From assembly GCF_015160855.1 (NCBI RefSeq), contig NZ_CP063373.1, positions 8,717,001 through 8,781,000 on the forward strand: a stretch of 64,000 nt of DNA, given 5' to 3'. The first letter of the stretch is position 1. Every line of letters starts with the position of its first letter. Shown piece by piece: positions 63,764 to 64,000 of the stretch. Made by a program: the position numbers and the translations under genes. The DNA comes from Streptomyces ferrugineus. Its GTDB lineage: Bacteria > Actinomycetota > Actinomycetes > Streptomycetales > Streptomycetaceae. Under the pieces are notes generated by a model that searched no databases, was not told the DNA's origin, and worked only from the letters and a program-made list of their open reading frames with translations.

Positions 63764-64000
63764 CGGACGCCTCCGGAGGCTGTCTGGATCTGGCGGATCT
63801 CGACGCGGTCCGCGCCGCTGCCGAAGACGGCGACCGGCTTCGAGTGCTCGATGGCCGCCCTGACGTTGGGCAGGTCGACCGCGTCACGGCGTACCGTCGG
63901 GGAGGCGACCACGTAGTCGAGGTCCTTCCAGCCGCGCGGCATCGTCCTGGTCACGGCCGGGTCGAGGTCGGCCTTGTAGAACCAGATGACGCCGAGCCCG
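63760..64000 (-). CDS. C-terminal end of a larger membrane-associated protein (partial)
   Basis: The frame enters from beyond the right edge and its last 79 codons are visible, reading GLGVIWFYKADLDP at the edge and ending IRQIQTASGGVR. The segment has ASPTVRRDAVDLPNVRAAIEHSKPVAVFGSG, resembling the extracytoplasmic C-terminus of ArnT/PMT-like (GT39/83) glycosyltransferases, which would fit a GT2 partner supplying lipid-linked sugar. It overlaps the GT2-GtrA gene by 4 bases. The family call is tentative. Confidence 0.6.
   Translation of the reverse strand, partial: GLGVIWFYKADLDPAVTRTMPRGWKDLDYVVASPTVRRDAVDLPNVRAAIEHSKPVAVFGSGADRVEIRQIQTASGGVR

Noticed and set aside
1..64000. tRNA, rRNA and known riboswitch elements
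   Set aside because: I looked in the intergenic gaps for tRNA-like and riboswitch-like structures and found none that I could support.

Overview
The window is chromosomal DNA from a Streptomyces-type actinomycete. It is very high in G+C, uses many GTG starts and 4-base ATGA gene overlaps, and carries hallmark families: a Tad pilus locus, XRE/DUF397/ATP-binding regulatory genes, a SigE-family sigma factor, a MEDS-domain regulator, a DasR-type site at a chitinase, and known kinds of Streptomyces intergenic repeat. No rRNA, tRNA, CRISPR array, integrase or transposase is visible.

Layout. (1) 1-9205, minus strand: Tad/Flp pilus locus with a partial Flp-like pilin at the edge, a response regulator and histidine kinase, TadC, TadB, the CpaF/TadA ATPase, two TadE-like pseudopilins, a TadZ/CpaE ATPase, CpaB, and a zinc-ribbon protein. 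(2) 9317-11099: secreted GH18 chitinase with a DasR-like operator inside its promoter and a hairpin terminator. (3) 11254-23438, minus: exported polymorphic-toxin locus. A LamG/DNRLRE exoprotein with an apparently frameshifted signal peptide precedes a 2175-residue RHS protein ending in an LHH-type nuclease. A SUKH immunity gene overlaps the toxin stop codon, and further immunity-like genes follow in a relatively A+T-rich stretch. (4) 23561-25899: XRE regulator, DUF397 protein, divergent ATP-binding protein and a toxin-antitoxin-like small gene pair. (5) 25918-34209: proline-rich protein, SigE-family sigma factor with a membrane partner, an Nramp-fold transporter without the canonical metal motifs, two anti-sigma-type regulators, and a large AAA/LuxR regulator interrupted in frame by a 93-bp tandem repeat array. 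(6) 34468-36457: M14 carboxypeptidase and an acidic protein. (7) 36512-43508: divergent catabolic cluster (GntP permease, RidA, IclR, KDG-kinase-like PfkB; PLP deaminase, N-acyl-D-amino-acid deacylase). It looks like a route from an N-acylated sugar acid or D-amino acid to KDPG. (8) 43513-49399: S1 protease, GT2 glycosyltransferase, a membrane protein, an alanine-type aminotransferase and a small protein. (9) 49634-54030: four-gene operon of two solute-binding-like proteins (one fused to VWA), TelA and a membrane protein. (10) 54210-60186: GTP-PEP carboxykinase, hemolysin III, MFS pump with its TetR repressor, and a Mut7-C protein. (11) 60183-64000, minus: radical-copper (galactose-oxidase-like) oxidase, GT2-GtrA transferase and a partial gene.

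Most notable are the proposed amino-sugar-acid pathway, the solute-binding/TelA/VWA operon, and two genes (regulator and PfkB kinase) whose coding sequences appear to have been colonised in frame by repeat families normally found between Streptomyces genes. Family names come from reading the protein sequences; no database search was run.
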